DNA of 64,000 bases, taken from positions 496,001-560,000 of the forward strand of contig NZ_JAARML010000001.1 in assembly GCF_011759375.1 (NCBI RefSeq), written 5' to 3'. This document shows positions 37,278-45,132 of this stretch, piece by piece. The number at the start of each line of letters is the position of its first letter. The stretch's first letter is position 1. The position numbers were made by a program, and so were the translations under genes. This DNA is from Paraflavitalea devenefica (GTDB lineage: Bacteria; Bacteroidota; Bacteroidia; Chitinophagales; Chitinophagaceae). A model generated the notes under the pieces. That model was not told the origin of the DNA. It ran no database searches and saw only the letters and a list, made by a program, of their open reading frames with translations.

Positions 37278-37363
37278 CTACTTTCAAACTCACGATGCCC
37301 TTTCGGTATCACACTTTCTCCCGATATGCATCGGGACTCCTTCAACCACTCGGACACGTCTCC
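37278..37363 (-). pseudogene. Decayed tRNA-Ser copy with a palindrome in the anticodon arm
   Basis: It lies directly upstream of the intact tRNA-Ser on the same strand. The first 27 bases (5' acceptor strand, D arm) are identical. The anticodon arm is replaced by the hairpin TCCCGAT-ATGC-ATCGGGA (37319-37336 on the plus strand). The variable and T arms are recognisable but mutated, and the 3' acceptor strand is gone. Confidence 0.75.
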
Positions 37364-37398
37364 TTAAAAAATGGGTGGCAAAAATACAGTTTCGCGGC

Positions 37399-38166
37399 CT
37401 ACCTACCGAATATTTTTTGGGCATTGGCCGTAGTAATTTTTGCTACTTCCTCCTGCGGCAGCCCTTTTACCTCGGCCAGCTTTTCCAATACGTATTTCAG
37501 GTAACTACTTTCATTCCTTTTCCCCCGGAAGGGTACCGGCGGCAGGTAAGGCGCATCCGTTTCCAATACAATGTGCTCCAGCGGGATGTCCGCGAGTACT
37601 TCCGGCAGGGTCGTTTTTTTGTAAGTTAGCACCCCGCCTATTCCCAGGTAAAAACCGGCATCAATGACCTGACGGGCCTGCTCCGCTGTTCCGGTAAAGC
37701 AGTGAAAGATACCTCCCAATGCCCCCCGCTGGTGCTCCTGTACAATGCGGATACAGTCGTCCATAGACTCTCGTGAATGGATGACGATAGGCAATTTATA
37801 GTGCAAAGCCCATTCGATCTGCCGGTGGAAAGCATCTACCTGTTGCTTGTCGTAAGCCCGGTCCCAATAGTAATCCAGGCCAATCTCCCCCACTGCAACA
37901 AACTCCCTTTTGCCCAGCCATTCGGCTATCAACGCCAGTTCCTCCTCATAATTCTCCTTTACAGAAACAGGATGCAATCCCATCATGGCGATGCACTTAC
38001 CCGGAAAACGGGCTTCCAGTTCCAGCATGGCCTGGTGCGATTCACTATCAATAGCAGGCAGGTAAAAACGTTCCACCCCCTCCTGTACAGCACGGTCTAT
38101 GACTGCATCAATATCGGCCTTAAAGACATTACTATAGAGATGGCAGTGAGTATCAACTATTTGCAT
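37399..38166 (-). CDS. TatD-family metal-dependent deoxyribonuclease
   Basis: 255 residues, full length. Metal ligands are visible in DTHCHLY, the Glu in AVGEIGLDYYWD, HSRES, FHCFTG and ETDAPYLPP, the standard TatD set. TatD proteins act as 3'-5' exonucleases or endonucleases in DNA repair and turnover in the cytoplasm. An exact -7 box lies 24 bases upstream of the ATG. Confidence 0.93.
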   Translation of the reverse strand: MQIVDTHCHLYSNVFKADIDAVIDRAVQEGVERFYLPAIDSESHQAMLELEARFPGKCIAMMGLHPVSVKENYEEELALIAEWLGKREFVAVGEIGLDYYWDRAYDKQQVDAFHRQIEWALHYKLPIVIHSRESMDDCIRIVQEHQRGALGGIFHCFTGTAEQARQVIDAGFYLGIGGVLTYKKTTLPEVLADIPLEHIVLETDAPYLPPVPFRGKRNESSYLKYVLEKLAEVKGLPQEEVAKITTANAQKIFGR

Positions 38167-38189
38167 TTCTGTATTCGTTTCAAAGAGGG

Positions 38190-38197
38190 CAAAAGTA
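38190..38197 (-). promoter_or_regulatory. Putative -7 box TACTTTTG of tatD
   Basis: Exact TAnnTTTG on the minus strand, 23 bases before the tatD ATG; the leader would be about 17 nt. Confidence 0.5.
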
Positions 38198-38510
38198 AAC
38201 CAGGATGATTAATGTTCGAACCAGGATTACGAAGATTTAAAGGTTGGCCGCGTTTTGAAACGGGCAAAAATACCCACTATCCCTGATTACCCTACCGCCT
38301 GCACCAAAGATGGCCCCTGGCAATCAATGCCAGCAGAAAAAAGGACCCCGGGCTCTGTAGAATCCCCGGCCCGCCTTCGCCAAGGCTTTGGGGTGAAACC
38401 GGACAATGTGACGCAAAGCCCTTTACCCTTTCCGGAGGATGCGCCGGAAATATCTTTGGTTGAATCAAAAAAGTTTATACCTTTAAGTCAGTTTTCATAG
38501 GGTACGGATT

Positions 38511-38540
38511 AAAAACGGGCCAGGGTGTCTACCCAGGCCC
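38511..38540 (-). terminator. Intrinsic terminator of the polysaccharide deacetylase gene
   Basis: The stem GGGCC/GGCCC with an inner GGGT/ACCC (one A-A mismatch) lies at 38517-38540. On the minus strand it is followed by C-to-G then five T (38515-38511). The other strand has a T-run too, so it may work in both directions. Confidence 0.65.
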
Positions 38541-38613
38541 AAATTTTTTTAGGCCCCTCTCCAATTTTGGGAATCCATTACACGACAAATTTTCAGTCTT
38601 ACAGTAAGTTTTT

Positions 38614-39258
38614 TTATAATTGAATGACTTCAAACCGGAACCCTTTCCCACTGAAATATTTCAACATACGAGGCAATGCATCCTTCATGCGCGGAAATGC
38701 TTTCTCACTATCATGAAAAACGACTATGCTGCCCGGCCGGGTTTTGTTAATGACGTTTACCGTGCAGGTTTCTGCCGACAAACTTTGATCAAAATCACCG
38801 CTTAGCACATCCCACATAATGATTTGAAGGTTTCGGCCGGAACCTTTATAGGCAGCTATGCCAGACAGTATTTTGACCTGGAATTGAGTGATCCTGCCGT
38901 AAGGTGGACGGAATAGGTTGGAATCTATATGCTTCGCAGCTTCAATGATGTTATTAATATACTGGTCATTCTTTACTTTCCATCCGTTGAGGTGATTGTG
39001 GGTATGGTTGCCTGTACGGTGCCCTTCATCCAGTATACGGCGATAGATAGCCGGATGCTCCACCACATTTTTGCCAATACAGAAGAAGGTGGCCTTGGCC
39101 TTGTATTGCTGCAATACATCCAATACATAGGGAGTGACGGTGGGATGCGGGCCATCGTCGAAAGTGAGGTAAATAGTTTTTTCCCGGGAAGGTATATGCC
39201 AGGTGCAGCGGGAGTAGAGCTTTTTCAGCAACCAGGGTGTTTTAACAAAGTAGAACAT
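38614..39258 (-). CDS. NodB-type polysaccharide deacetylase
   Basis: 214 residues. The metal and catalytic motifs of carbohydrate esterase family 4 are present: YLTFDDGPHP, then GNHTHNHLNG and FRPPYGR, with a later FHDSEKA. It removes N-acetyl groups from a GlcNAc polymer such as peptidoglycan or chitin-like material. There is no clear cleavable signal; the N-terminal region (FYFVKTPWLLKKLY) may be a short anchor. A TACTTTTG box ends eight bases from the ATG, so the message is nearly leaderless. Confidence 0.92.
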   Translation of the reverse strand: MFYFVKTPWLLKKLYSRCTWHIPSREKTIYLTFDDGPHPTVTPYVLDVLQQYKAKATFFCIGKNVVEHPAIYRRILDEGHRTGNHTHNHLNGWKVKNDQYINNIIEAAKHIDSNLFRPPYGRITQFQVKILSGIAAYKGSGRNLQIIMWDVLSGDFDQSLSAETCTVNVINKTRPGSIVVFHDSEKAFPRMKDALPRMLKYFSGKGFRFEVIQL

Positions 39259-39265
39259 GCTGCTA

Positions 39266-39273
39266 CAAAAGTA
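39266..39273 (-). promoter_or_regulatory. Putative -7 box TACTTTTG of the deacetylase gene
   Basis: Exact TAnnTTTG on the minus strand with seven bases between its last G and the ATG at 39258. Confidence 0.5.
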
Positions 39274-39280
39274 GCTGAAA

Positions 39281-40231
39281 TTATTCTGCGTAGCCGGTTA
39301 TATGATAGACCTTCTTCTCGTACCGGAATATCTTACCATTTTTTTTCAGGTATTCCTCCTGCCCCTTTTCGCTGGAGAGTATTTTATCGAGGTATTTTTT
39401 TACGGCCGGGTCCTGCACAACAGGGATGCTGCCGCGTATGATGGCTTCTTCTATATAGCCGCGGAGCAAAGGTTCCAGCTCTTCCCGGAACAGGTTATTG
39501 CCCGAAAAAACATCCATACCAATGACCTTATTCCCACTTACGCATACAAACCCCGTTATACTGCTATCTTTTATGATCTTATCATAGAAGAAACGGAAAT
39601 ATTCTTCTTCCTGCAACACGTACTTTTTGTCCTGTTTGCGGGCGGTATAAGCCAATGTAGGCGCTTTTACACCACTCCCGTCGAGCTGGCCAAAGATCTC
39701 TTTCCATACCAGTACCTGGTTGCGGGACTGGTCCAGCACTTTGCGCAGGGCGGGATTGGCATAGCCATAATACTCAAGTTTTTTTTCCTTTTCACTCCAG
39801 CGCCCCTCTTCCACGCACATCACATCAATGTATTGGTCCTTGCCATTGGGCGCCAGCACCGTGTCTTTGGTTACCATACGGTCCTGCCGCCCCCCTGAAA
39901 TGATCTCACCGGAAGCAATGAATATGGCCGTATCCGAACGGTTGTTGATGCGCAGGTAATGTACATTTTCTGTTGATGCCGAGCCACGCTCACTCACTTT
40001 TACATACCCTAGCTTGAGGGCCTGGCTGAGCGAGATGATGGGCTTGCCGTTTTGTTGAGGGAAACTGAGCGGAAGGCCATTACCACCCCCTTTGGGACGG
40101 ATGGGTATTATTTTGAGGTTTTTGTATTCGAAGGTGCTGTCATAATCTACCTCCAGCGTTTGGTAGGTAAGCTGTGCCTGTGTGTATTTTACTGTAAAAA
40201 AAAGGATCAGAAGTAAGAGGCGGCCGCGCAT
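39281..40231 (-). CDS. Exported protein of the ARPP-1/DUF6569 type
   Basis: 316 residues with a signal peptide (MRGRLLLLILFFTVKYTQAQ). The segment ISLSQALKLGYVKVSERG, then FIASGEIISGGRQDRMVTKD and VMCVEEGRWSE fits the ARPP-1 (DUF6569) pattern as I remember it. No function is established. The family name comes from association with ARG and rhodanese/phosphatase genes; I see neither beside it here. It ends 22 bases before the deacetylase gene and may share its transcript. Confidence 0.75.
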   Translation of the reverse strand: MRGRLLLLILFFTVKYTQAQLTYQTLEVDYDSTFEYKNLKIIPIRPKGGGNGLPLSFPQQNGKPIISLSQALKLGYVKVSERGSASTENVHYLRINNRSDTAIFIASGEIISGGRQDRMVTKDTVLAPNGKDQYIDVMCVEEGRWSEKEKKLEYYGYANPALRKVLDQSRNQVLVWKEIFGQLDGSGVKAPTLAYTARKQDKKYVLQEEEYFRFFYDKIIKDSSITGFVCVSGNKVIGMDVFSGNNLFREELEPLLRGYIEEAIIRGSIPVVQDPAVKKYLDKILSSEKGQEEYLKKNGKIFRYEKKVYHITGYAE

Positions 40232-40304
40232 ATTATTATAATAACGTTTCGCTGCCCAAAATAGTACTTTCCGCCGGGCTGGAAGCCTATAGCCTTCTAC
40301 TCCT

Positions 40305-40312
40305 TATCTTTG
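40305..40312 (+). promoter_or_regulatory. Putative -7 box TATCTTTG of gltX
   Basis: Exact TAnnTTTG six bases before the gltX ATG at 40319. It rules out the in-frame TTG at 40310 as the start, because that codon is inside the promoter element, and implies a leaderless message. Confidence 0.6.
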
Positions 40313-40318
40313 CCCACT

Positions 40319-41845
40319 ATGGCAAAAAAAGTACGGGTTCGTTTTGCACCCAGTCCCACGGGAGGCTTACACCTGGGTGGTGTGCGCACTGTTTTATACA
40401 ATTACCTGTTTGCCCGCCGGAACGGGGGCGATTTTGTGCTGCGTATTGAAGACACGGACCAAAACCGCTATGTGGAAGGTGCGGAAGAATATATTATTAA
40501 TTGCCTGAAATGGTGTGGCCTGGAAGCGGATGAAGGTCCGCATGCAGGCGGACCTTATGGCCCTTACCGCCAAAGTGAACGCAAGTCTATTTACCGTCAA
40601 TATGCCGAGCAACTGGTGAAAAATGGCCACGCTTATTACGCTTTTGACAGGCCGGAGGAACTGGAAACGATGCGGGAGCGTTTTAAAACAGCTTCCAATC
40701 CTTCTCCGCAATATGACCACACCATTCGCCTGGAAATGCGCAATTCCTGCTCCCTTACCCTGGAAGAAACAGAAACCCTGCTGGAGGATGGCGTGCCGTA
40801 TGTGATCCGCCTGCGGATGCCAGAGCATGAAACGGTCACTTTTACCGATATGATACGGGGAGAGGTAAGCTTTAATACCGGCCTGGTAGATGATAAGGTA
40901 CTGCTGAAAGCAGATGGCATGCCCACCTATCACCTGGCCGTAGTAGTGGATGATTACCTGATGAAGATCACCCATGCATTCCGGGGTGAAGAATGGCTGC
41001 CCAGCGCACCCGTACATATCTTATTATGGAAATACCTGGGCTGGGAACAGGATATGCCGCAATGGGCACACCTGCCCCTGATCCTGAAGCCCGATGGCAA
41101 CGGCAAGCTGAGCAAACGGGATGGCGACCGCATGGGCTTCCCGGTGTTTGCCATGAACTGGACCGATCCCAAAACCAAAGAGCTGACAAAGGGTTTCCGT
41201 GAACTGGGCTTTTTGCCGGAAGCATTCATTAACCTGCTGGCCATGCTGGGCTGGAACGATGGTACAGAGCAGGAGATCTTCACATTGGAAGAACTGATCG
41301 AAAAATTCTCCCTCGAACGGGTACATAAAGGCGGCGCCAAGTTTGACTTTGAGAAAGCCAAATGGTTCAATCATGAGTGGATCAAGAGAATATCCCCTGA
41401 CAGTCTGCAATCAACGGTTAAACCCTTCCTGGAAGAGAAAGGAATTATCATTCCCGGTGATGACTATTTGCAAAAAGTCATTCACCTGGTGAAAGACCGC
41501 TGTACTTTGCTGGCAGATTTTTATGAGCAATCAAAGTTCCTTTTTGAAACACCGGCGCAACTGGATCTGGATGCGGTAAAACCTAAATGGAATGATGACA
41601 AGAAAGCTTTTTTTGAGGCAGTGATCAGCGGGCTGCAAGCTGCAGGTGTTTGGAAGGCTGCTGAGTTAGAGGCTTCATTTAAAGCGCTGGCTACCCAAAA
41701 GAATATTAAACCCGGCGAGGTATTACTGCCGCTGCGCATTATGCTGGTGGGTGGTAAGTTTGGCCCGGGCGTATTTGATATTGCGGAATTGATCGGCAAG
41801 GAAGAAACCGTGAAGAGGATTCAGGCAGCTTTGGATAAGCTGTAG
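40319..41845 (+). CDS. gltX: Glutamyl-tRNA synthetase
   Basis: 508 residues. Class I signatures are FAPSPTGGLHLGGVRT (HIGH region) and GKLSKRDGDRMG (KMSKS region). It charges tRNA-Glu, and possibly tRNA-Gln as the non-discriminating form; I cannot tell which. Start chosen at the ATG at 40319 because of the -7 box just upstream. It is divergent from the ARPP-1-like gene with 87 bases between. Confidence 0.96.
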   Translation: MAKKVRVRFAPSPTGGLHLGGVRTVLYNYLFARRNGGDFVLRIEDTDQNRYVEGAEEYIINCLKWCGLEADEGPHAGGPYGPYRQSERKSIYRQYAEQLVKNGHAYYAFDRPEELETMRERFKTASNPSPQYDHTIRLEMRNSCSLTLEETETLLEDGVPYVIRLRMPEHETVTFTDMIRGEVSFNTGLVDDKVLLKADGMPTYHLAVVVDDYLMKITHAFRGEEWLPSAPVHILLWKYLGWEQDMPQWAHLPLILKPDGNGKLSKRDGDRMGFPVFAMNWTDPKTKELTKGFRELGFLPEAFINLLAMLGWNDGTEQEIFTLEELIEKFSLERVHKGGAKFDFEKAKWFNHEWIKRISPDSLQSTVKPFLEEKGIIIPGDDYLQKVIHLVKDRCTLLADFYEQSKFLFETPAQLDLDAVKPKWNDDKKAFFEAVISGLQAAGVWKAAELEASFKALATQKNIKPGEVLLPLRIMLVGGKFGPGVFDIAELIGKEETVKRIQAALDKL

Positions 41846-41869
41846 AAATTGTAAAAAGTAAACGAATCG

Positions 41870-41910
41870 CTACCAGCTCGCAACTCACAGCTTGTCCCGC
41901 CAAAGCGGGA
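41870..41910. repeat. 7-bp array followed by a hairpin
   Basis: Units CTACCAG, CTCGCAA, CTCACAG, CTTGTCC (41870-41897), then TCCCGC-CAAA-GCGGGA (41895-41910), between gltX and the B12-binding gene. Confidence 0.7.
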
Positions 41911-41933
41911 GCTCGTAGCTTTAAAAAAGCTAT

Positions 41934-42353
41934 ATGAATGAAAAATTAAACAGGCCTGTACGGGTATTGGTGGCCAAGGTAGGGCTTGATGGCCATGACC
42001 GCGGCGCCAAGGTAATTGCCACTGCTTTGCGTGATGCCGGTATGGAAGTGATCTATACCGGATTGCGCCAGACGCCCGAGATGGTAGTGAATGCCGCCCT
42101 GCAGGAAGATGTGGATGCCATTGGCATCAGCATTCTCTCCGGCGCGCACATGACCATTTTCCCCAAGGTAATTGAGCTGATGAAGGAAAAGGGAATGGAT
42201 GATGTGCTGCTCACCGGCGGTGGCATTATACCCGAAGATGATATGCTGCAATTAAATGCCATGGGCGTAGGCAAACTGTTTGCTCCCGGCACTTCCACCC
42301 ATGATATCGCCGGGTATATTACCAACTGGGTAAAAGAACACCGGGAGTTTTAA
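41934..42353 (+). CDS. Stand-alone cobalamin-binding mutase subunit
   Basis: 139 residues. It has the B12-binding fold with the base-off motif [10 protein letters not shown] (DxHxxG), then [10 protein letters not shown] and [12 protein letters not shown]. This is the C-terminal domain of methylmalonyl-CoA mutase encoded alone. It needs a separate catalytic subunit, which is not in this window, to form an acyl-CoA mutase such as methylmalonyl- or isobutyryl-CoA mutase. Enoyl-CoA hydratase is encoded 2 kb downstream, consistent with acyl-CoA metabolism. Confidence 0.9.
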   Translation: MNEKLNRPVRVLVAKVGLDGHDRGAKVIATALRDAGMEVIYTGLRQTPEMVVNAALQEDVDAIGISILSGAHMTIFPKVIELMKEKGMDDVLLTGGGIIPEDDMLQLNAMGVGKLFAPGTSTHDIAGYITNWVKEHREF

Positions 42354-42661
42354 GGCATAATCAATATAGAGGCCGTATTTTCCGGCAGGATGCGGATCCG
42401 TACGACCTCTCCTGCCACCGGCACTCTTTCAATAGTTACCATGGTATTTACCTGCTGGTACAGCAGTTTTTCCTGTAAGCGTATCATTACCCATACCCGC
42501 AATCGCACATAACCTTTTATCAGTTCGGCCTTTTCCTCAATTTCAATGATCCGCGCCTGCGCCGCTATCCCCTGTTGCAACAATATCCGCTGCTGCTGCA
42601 ACTGCCCGTGCACCTGTTTACGGCTGCGCCTGTATTGCCCTATTTTCCACCATGCTTTCAC
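42350..42661 (-). CDS. Small protein of unknown function
   Basis: 103 residues. The N-terminal half is basic and Gln-rich ([20 protein letters not shown]), then a predicted helix. The C-terminal half is beta-like ([20 protein letters not shown]). No family is recognised. It overlaps the 3' end of the B12-binding gene by four bases in convergent orientation. I include it because it fills the space and shows ordinary amino-acid composition, but it may not be expressed. Confidence 0.5.
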   Translation of the reverse strand: MKAWWKIGQYRRSRKQVHGQLQQQRILLQQGIAAQARIIEIEEKAELIKGYVRLRVWVMIRLQEKLLYQQVNTMVTIERVPVAGEVVRIRILPENTASILIMP

Positions 42662-42696
42662 TTGTTTCGTTTTTTAATGAGTAAACAGGATGCCTG

Positions 42697-43473
42697 CTAT
42701 GTTTTGGCTTCATAGAAGTAAGTAGTTACAGTACTTACTTTCTTGCCTTTTTTGGTAATCAGTTTTACCGGCAGGCCTTCCATATCTGTTTCATATTCAT
42801 AATTAAAAGAGTAGTTAATCTTACCGCCACGAGCTACAGAAGTGATCTTTTTTACCAGATGCCTGCTGGTATTGCCTACCAGGTTATTGATATTCTTTCT
42901 GAACTTAAAATCTTCCAGCCCGGTCAGGTTTTTCTTGTCCGCATAATACTCCAGTTCCTTTGTATTGTACAACTCATTGTTGTACCAGGTACAGATCTTT
43001 ACCACATCCCCGTTTTTATACTCATACGTGATGATGTAGATACCGTCCTTACCATAATCCCGGAACTCTTTGACAAGGCCACCGGTGGCATTGTATTCAA
43101 ACCGGTGGTACACGGTATCAGGGTTATAGTCTGCATAAGCAGCAATAGCCACCCCGCTCAGCAACCTGCCCATATTGTCCAGCTTCCCTTTAAATTCATA
43201 TACCACCCGGGTTTCCGGTTTGGCATGCTCCAGCAACATAAGGCTATCGGACCAATACCGGAAGGTGTTTATTTCGGTATCATTCTCGATACCGGTAATA
43301 CGTCCCTGCTCATCTTTTGTTAATTGAGCAGAAGCCGTTGCATCGCCCTTACTTTCCCACTTTACCAGGTTCTTCCTGATCACCGGCGTTCCGTGCTGCA
43401 CTTTCATATGCCTGCAAGCCACATACCCGGTGAATGACAGCACGGCAAAGCCGGCCACGACCAACCATTTCAT
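42697..43473 (-). CDS. Exported protein with YD-like beta repeats
   Basis: 258 residues with a leader (KWLVVAGFAVLSFTGYVAC); the Cys could be lipidated, though the lipobox is weak. The rest has repeated short strands of the type RFEYNATGGLVKEFRDYG and ITYEYKNGDVVKICTW, resembling the RHS/YD or DUF4595-like patterns of Bacteroidota exported proteins. The function is unknown. Confidence 0.7.
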   Translation of the reverse strand: MKWLVVAGFAVLSFTGYVACRHMKVQHGTPVIRKNLVKWESKGDATASAQLTKDEQGRITGIENDTEINTFRYWSDSLMLLEHAKPETRVVYEFKGKLDNMGRLLSGVAIAAYADYNPDTVYHRFEYNATGGLVKEFRDYGKDGIYIITYEYKNGDVVKICTWYNNELYNTKELEYYADKKNLTGLEDFKFRKNINNLVGNTSRHLVKKITSVARGGKINYSFNYEYETDMEGLPVKLITKKGKKVSTVTTYFYEAKT

Positions 43474-43838
43474 AATAGAGGTTTAATGATTAATGATAAC
43501 TGATGTGCTATTGATGGCGCAAAGTTGTTGCGGCCGGCGCCCTGCCAGAAATTTTACGTTGCCAAACGCCGGTATTTCTTTACTGAAGTGTGCTGAAATC
43601 AGTACAGGATGTAATCAATACTCACGAACAGCCCGCAAATGTACGGGCCTGTACTGCCCCGGCGATGCACTATCAGGTAGTCAGGCGTTTTTGATCAATA
43701 ACAGGCAGGTTTTCTTATTCGCCGGCATTTTATAGCCTGTTATACCCGCTTTACTAACTGGTAAAGGCCATTCGCTGGTTAAAACTTCCGTCATTGGGCC
43801 AGGCACCTGATCTTTGTACTATTATTAAAACCCTTATT
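43474..43838. other. Gene-free divergent gap
   Basis: About 365 bases between two divergent lipoprotein-type genes. It contains a 7-bp array TAATGAT, TAATGAT, AACTGAT (43484-43504) and GATCTTTG (43809-43816), one mismatch from TAnnTTTG, 23 bases before the next ATG. I see nothing else. Confidence 0.45.
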
Positions 43839-44336
43839 ATGCCTACAAGAAGCAGGTTGATCGCCCCTATTTTCCTAATGCTCACGCTGATTGGCTGCGA
43901 AGCAGGATTAAGTTATGGTATTAAAAAAGATATGGGTAATGGCATTACCACTACCTGGACAAACCTGGAGCCACAGGAAGTATTGCGGGTGATGAATAAT
44001 GAAACGGTATCCCATAACCAGGTTGTACTGGGTGAAAGTTTTGCAGTGATCAACCGGGGTGTGAGCGGACTGGTAGTGAAGGACGGTAAAGTTTCTGTGG
44101 GATGCTCCCTCACGATCACCGACAGCAGCGGTAAGAAGATACTGGCGGTGGACGATCTTTTTAAAGACAATGATGTGTTGGACAAAGACAAGGCCGGGGA
44201 GCTGAAATGCACGATCAATACCGGCAAACCGATGGACTGGCAGCAGGAATATGATATTGTGGTGACTTTCTGGGATAAATACGGCAAAGGAAAATTAGAG
44301 AACCGGTTAACTACCTATATAGAAGACATTCCTTAG
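43839..44336 (+). CDS. Small lipoprotein of unknown function
   Basis: About 165 residues from the ATG at 43839. The leader PIFLMLTLIGC is a convincing lipobox, which is why I prefer this start to the upstream one at 43794. The mature part is beta-rich (GESFAVINRGVSGLVVKDG, then CSLTITDSSGKKILAVDDLF), ending with WDKYGKGKLENRLTTYIED. I recognise no family. It lies 19 bases before the enoyl-CoA hydratase gene. Confidence 0.75.
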   Translation: MPTRSRLIAPIFLMLTLIGCEAGLSYGIKKDMGNGITTTWTNLEPQEVLRVMNNETVSHNQVVLGESFAVINRGVSGLVVKDGKVSVGCSLTITDSSGKKILAVDDLFKDNDVLDKDKAGELKCTINTGKPMDWQQEYDIVVTFWDKYGKGKLENRLTTYIEDIP

Positions 44337-44341
44337 ATTTG
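44334..44341 (+). promoter_or_regulatory. Putative -7 box TAGATTTG before the enoyl-CoA hydratase gene
   Basis: Exact TAnnTTTG starting inside the stop codon of the previous gene, 14 bases before the ATG at 44356. Confidence 0.4.
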
Positions 44342-44355
44342 AAAAAATCTATGTT

Positions 44356-45129
44356 ATGTACGAAACATTGCTTGTTGATATCGAAGAAGGCATTTGCACG
44401 ATTACGATCAATCGCCCTGACAAGTTAAATGCCCTGAATAAAACGGTGATGGGTGAACTGGACAAGGCGATTGACGGGGTATATAACAATGAAGCTATTA
44501 AATCGGCGATTATTACCGGCTCGGGCAACAAGGCATTTGTAGCCGGTGCAGATATCAGCGAGTTCCAGGGATTGACGAAAGAACAAGGTATGGCGCTGGC
44601 CAAAAGAGGACATGATATTTTCCTGAAAATAGAAAGAGCGCCCAAACCTATTGTAGCGGCTGTTAATGGATTTGCACTGGGAGGTGGTTGCGAGCTGGCC
44701 CTGGCCTGTCATTTTATGATCGCTGCCGATAGTGCAAAGTTTGGTCAGCCGGAAGTGAACCTGGGACTGATCCCTGGTTATGGAGGTACACAAAGACTGG
44801 TACAGGTGGCAGGCAAAGGCCGGGCTATGGAATTGTTAATGAGCGGCAGGATGATCACTGCCCAGGAAGCCCAGGGCTATGGTATGGTGAACGAGGTGGT
44901 GCCGCCCAGGGACCTATTGCCCAAAGTAAAAGAGCTATTACAAACGATACAGTCAAAGGCGCCCATCGCCCTTGCCAATATTATTGACTGCATTAATCAT
45001 TTTGATCATACCCAGAAAGGCTATGACCGGGAGATACAAAAGTTTGGCGAATGCTTCGCCACAGAAGATATGCAGGAAGGCGCTACTGCTTTCCTGGAGA
45101 AAAGAAAGCCTTCATTTAAAGGGAAATAA
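44356..45129 (+). CDS. Enoyl-CoA hydratase (crotonase family)
   Basis: 257 residues. The CoA oxyanion-hole segments are FVAGADISEF and NGFALGGGCELALACHF. The two catalytic glutamates of true hydratases are in GGCELA and QPEVNLGLIPGYGGTQRL, so it should hydrate trans-2-enoyl-CoA in fatty-acid or amino-acid degradation. It is convergent with the DUF2231 gene, with three bases between. Confidence 0.93.
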   Translation: MYETLLVDIEEGICTITINRPDKLNALNKTVMGELDKAIDGVYNNEAIKSAIITGSGNKAFVAGADISEFQGLTKEQGMALAKRGHDIFLKIERAPKPIVAAVNGFALGGGCELALACHFMIAADSAKFGQPEVNLGLIPGYGGTQRLVQVAGKGRAMELLMSGRMITAQEAQGYGMVNEVVPPRDLLPKVKELLQTIQSKAPIALANIIDCINHFDHTQKGYDREIQKFGECFATEDMQEGATAFLEKRKPSFKGK

Positions 45130-45132
45130 TAT

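Larger units (their letters stand above)
38167..38613. other. Gene-free stretch with repeats and terminator
   Basis: About 450 bases. It holds the tatD promoter, the partial repeats ACCAGGATGATTAATG and ACCAGGATTACGAAG (about 38200-38240), a small GCCTT-CGCC-AAGGC hairpin near 38375, and the terminator at 38511-38540. The only open frame (81 codons, TTG start, 38255-38500) has no family features and I do not call it. Confidence 0.5.

Noticed and set aside
37265..37363. A second functional tRNA-Ser
   Set aside because: No workable anticodon loop and no 3' acceptor strand.
38255..38500. 81-codon frame in the gap after tatD
   Set aside because: TTG start, odd composition, overlaps repeat-like sequence, no promoter seen on that strand.
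43493..43735. 80-codon frame in the divergent gap
   Set aside because: Starts within a 7-bp repeat array, is rich in Cys and Arg without pattern, and has no supporting context.
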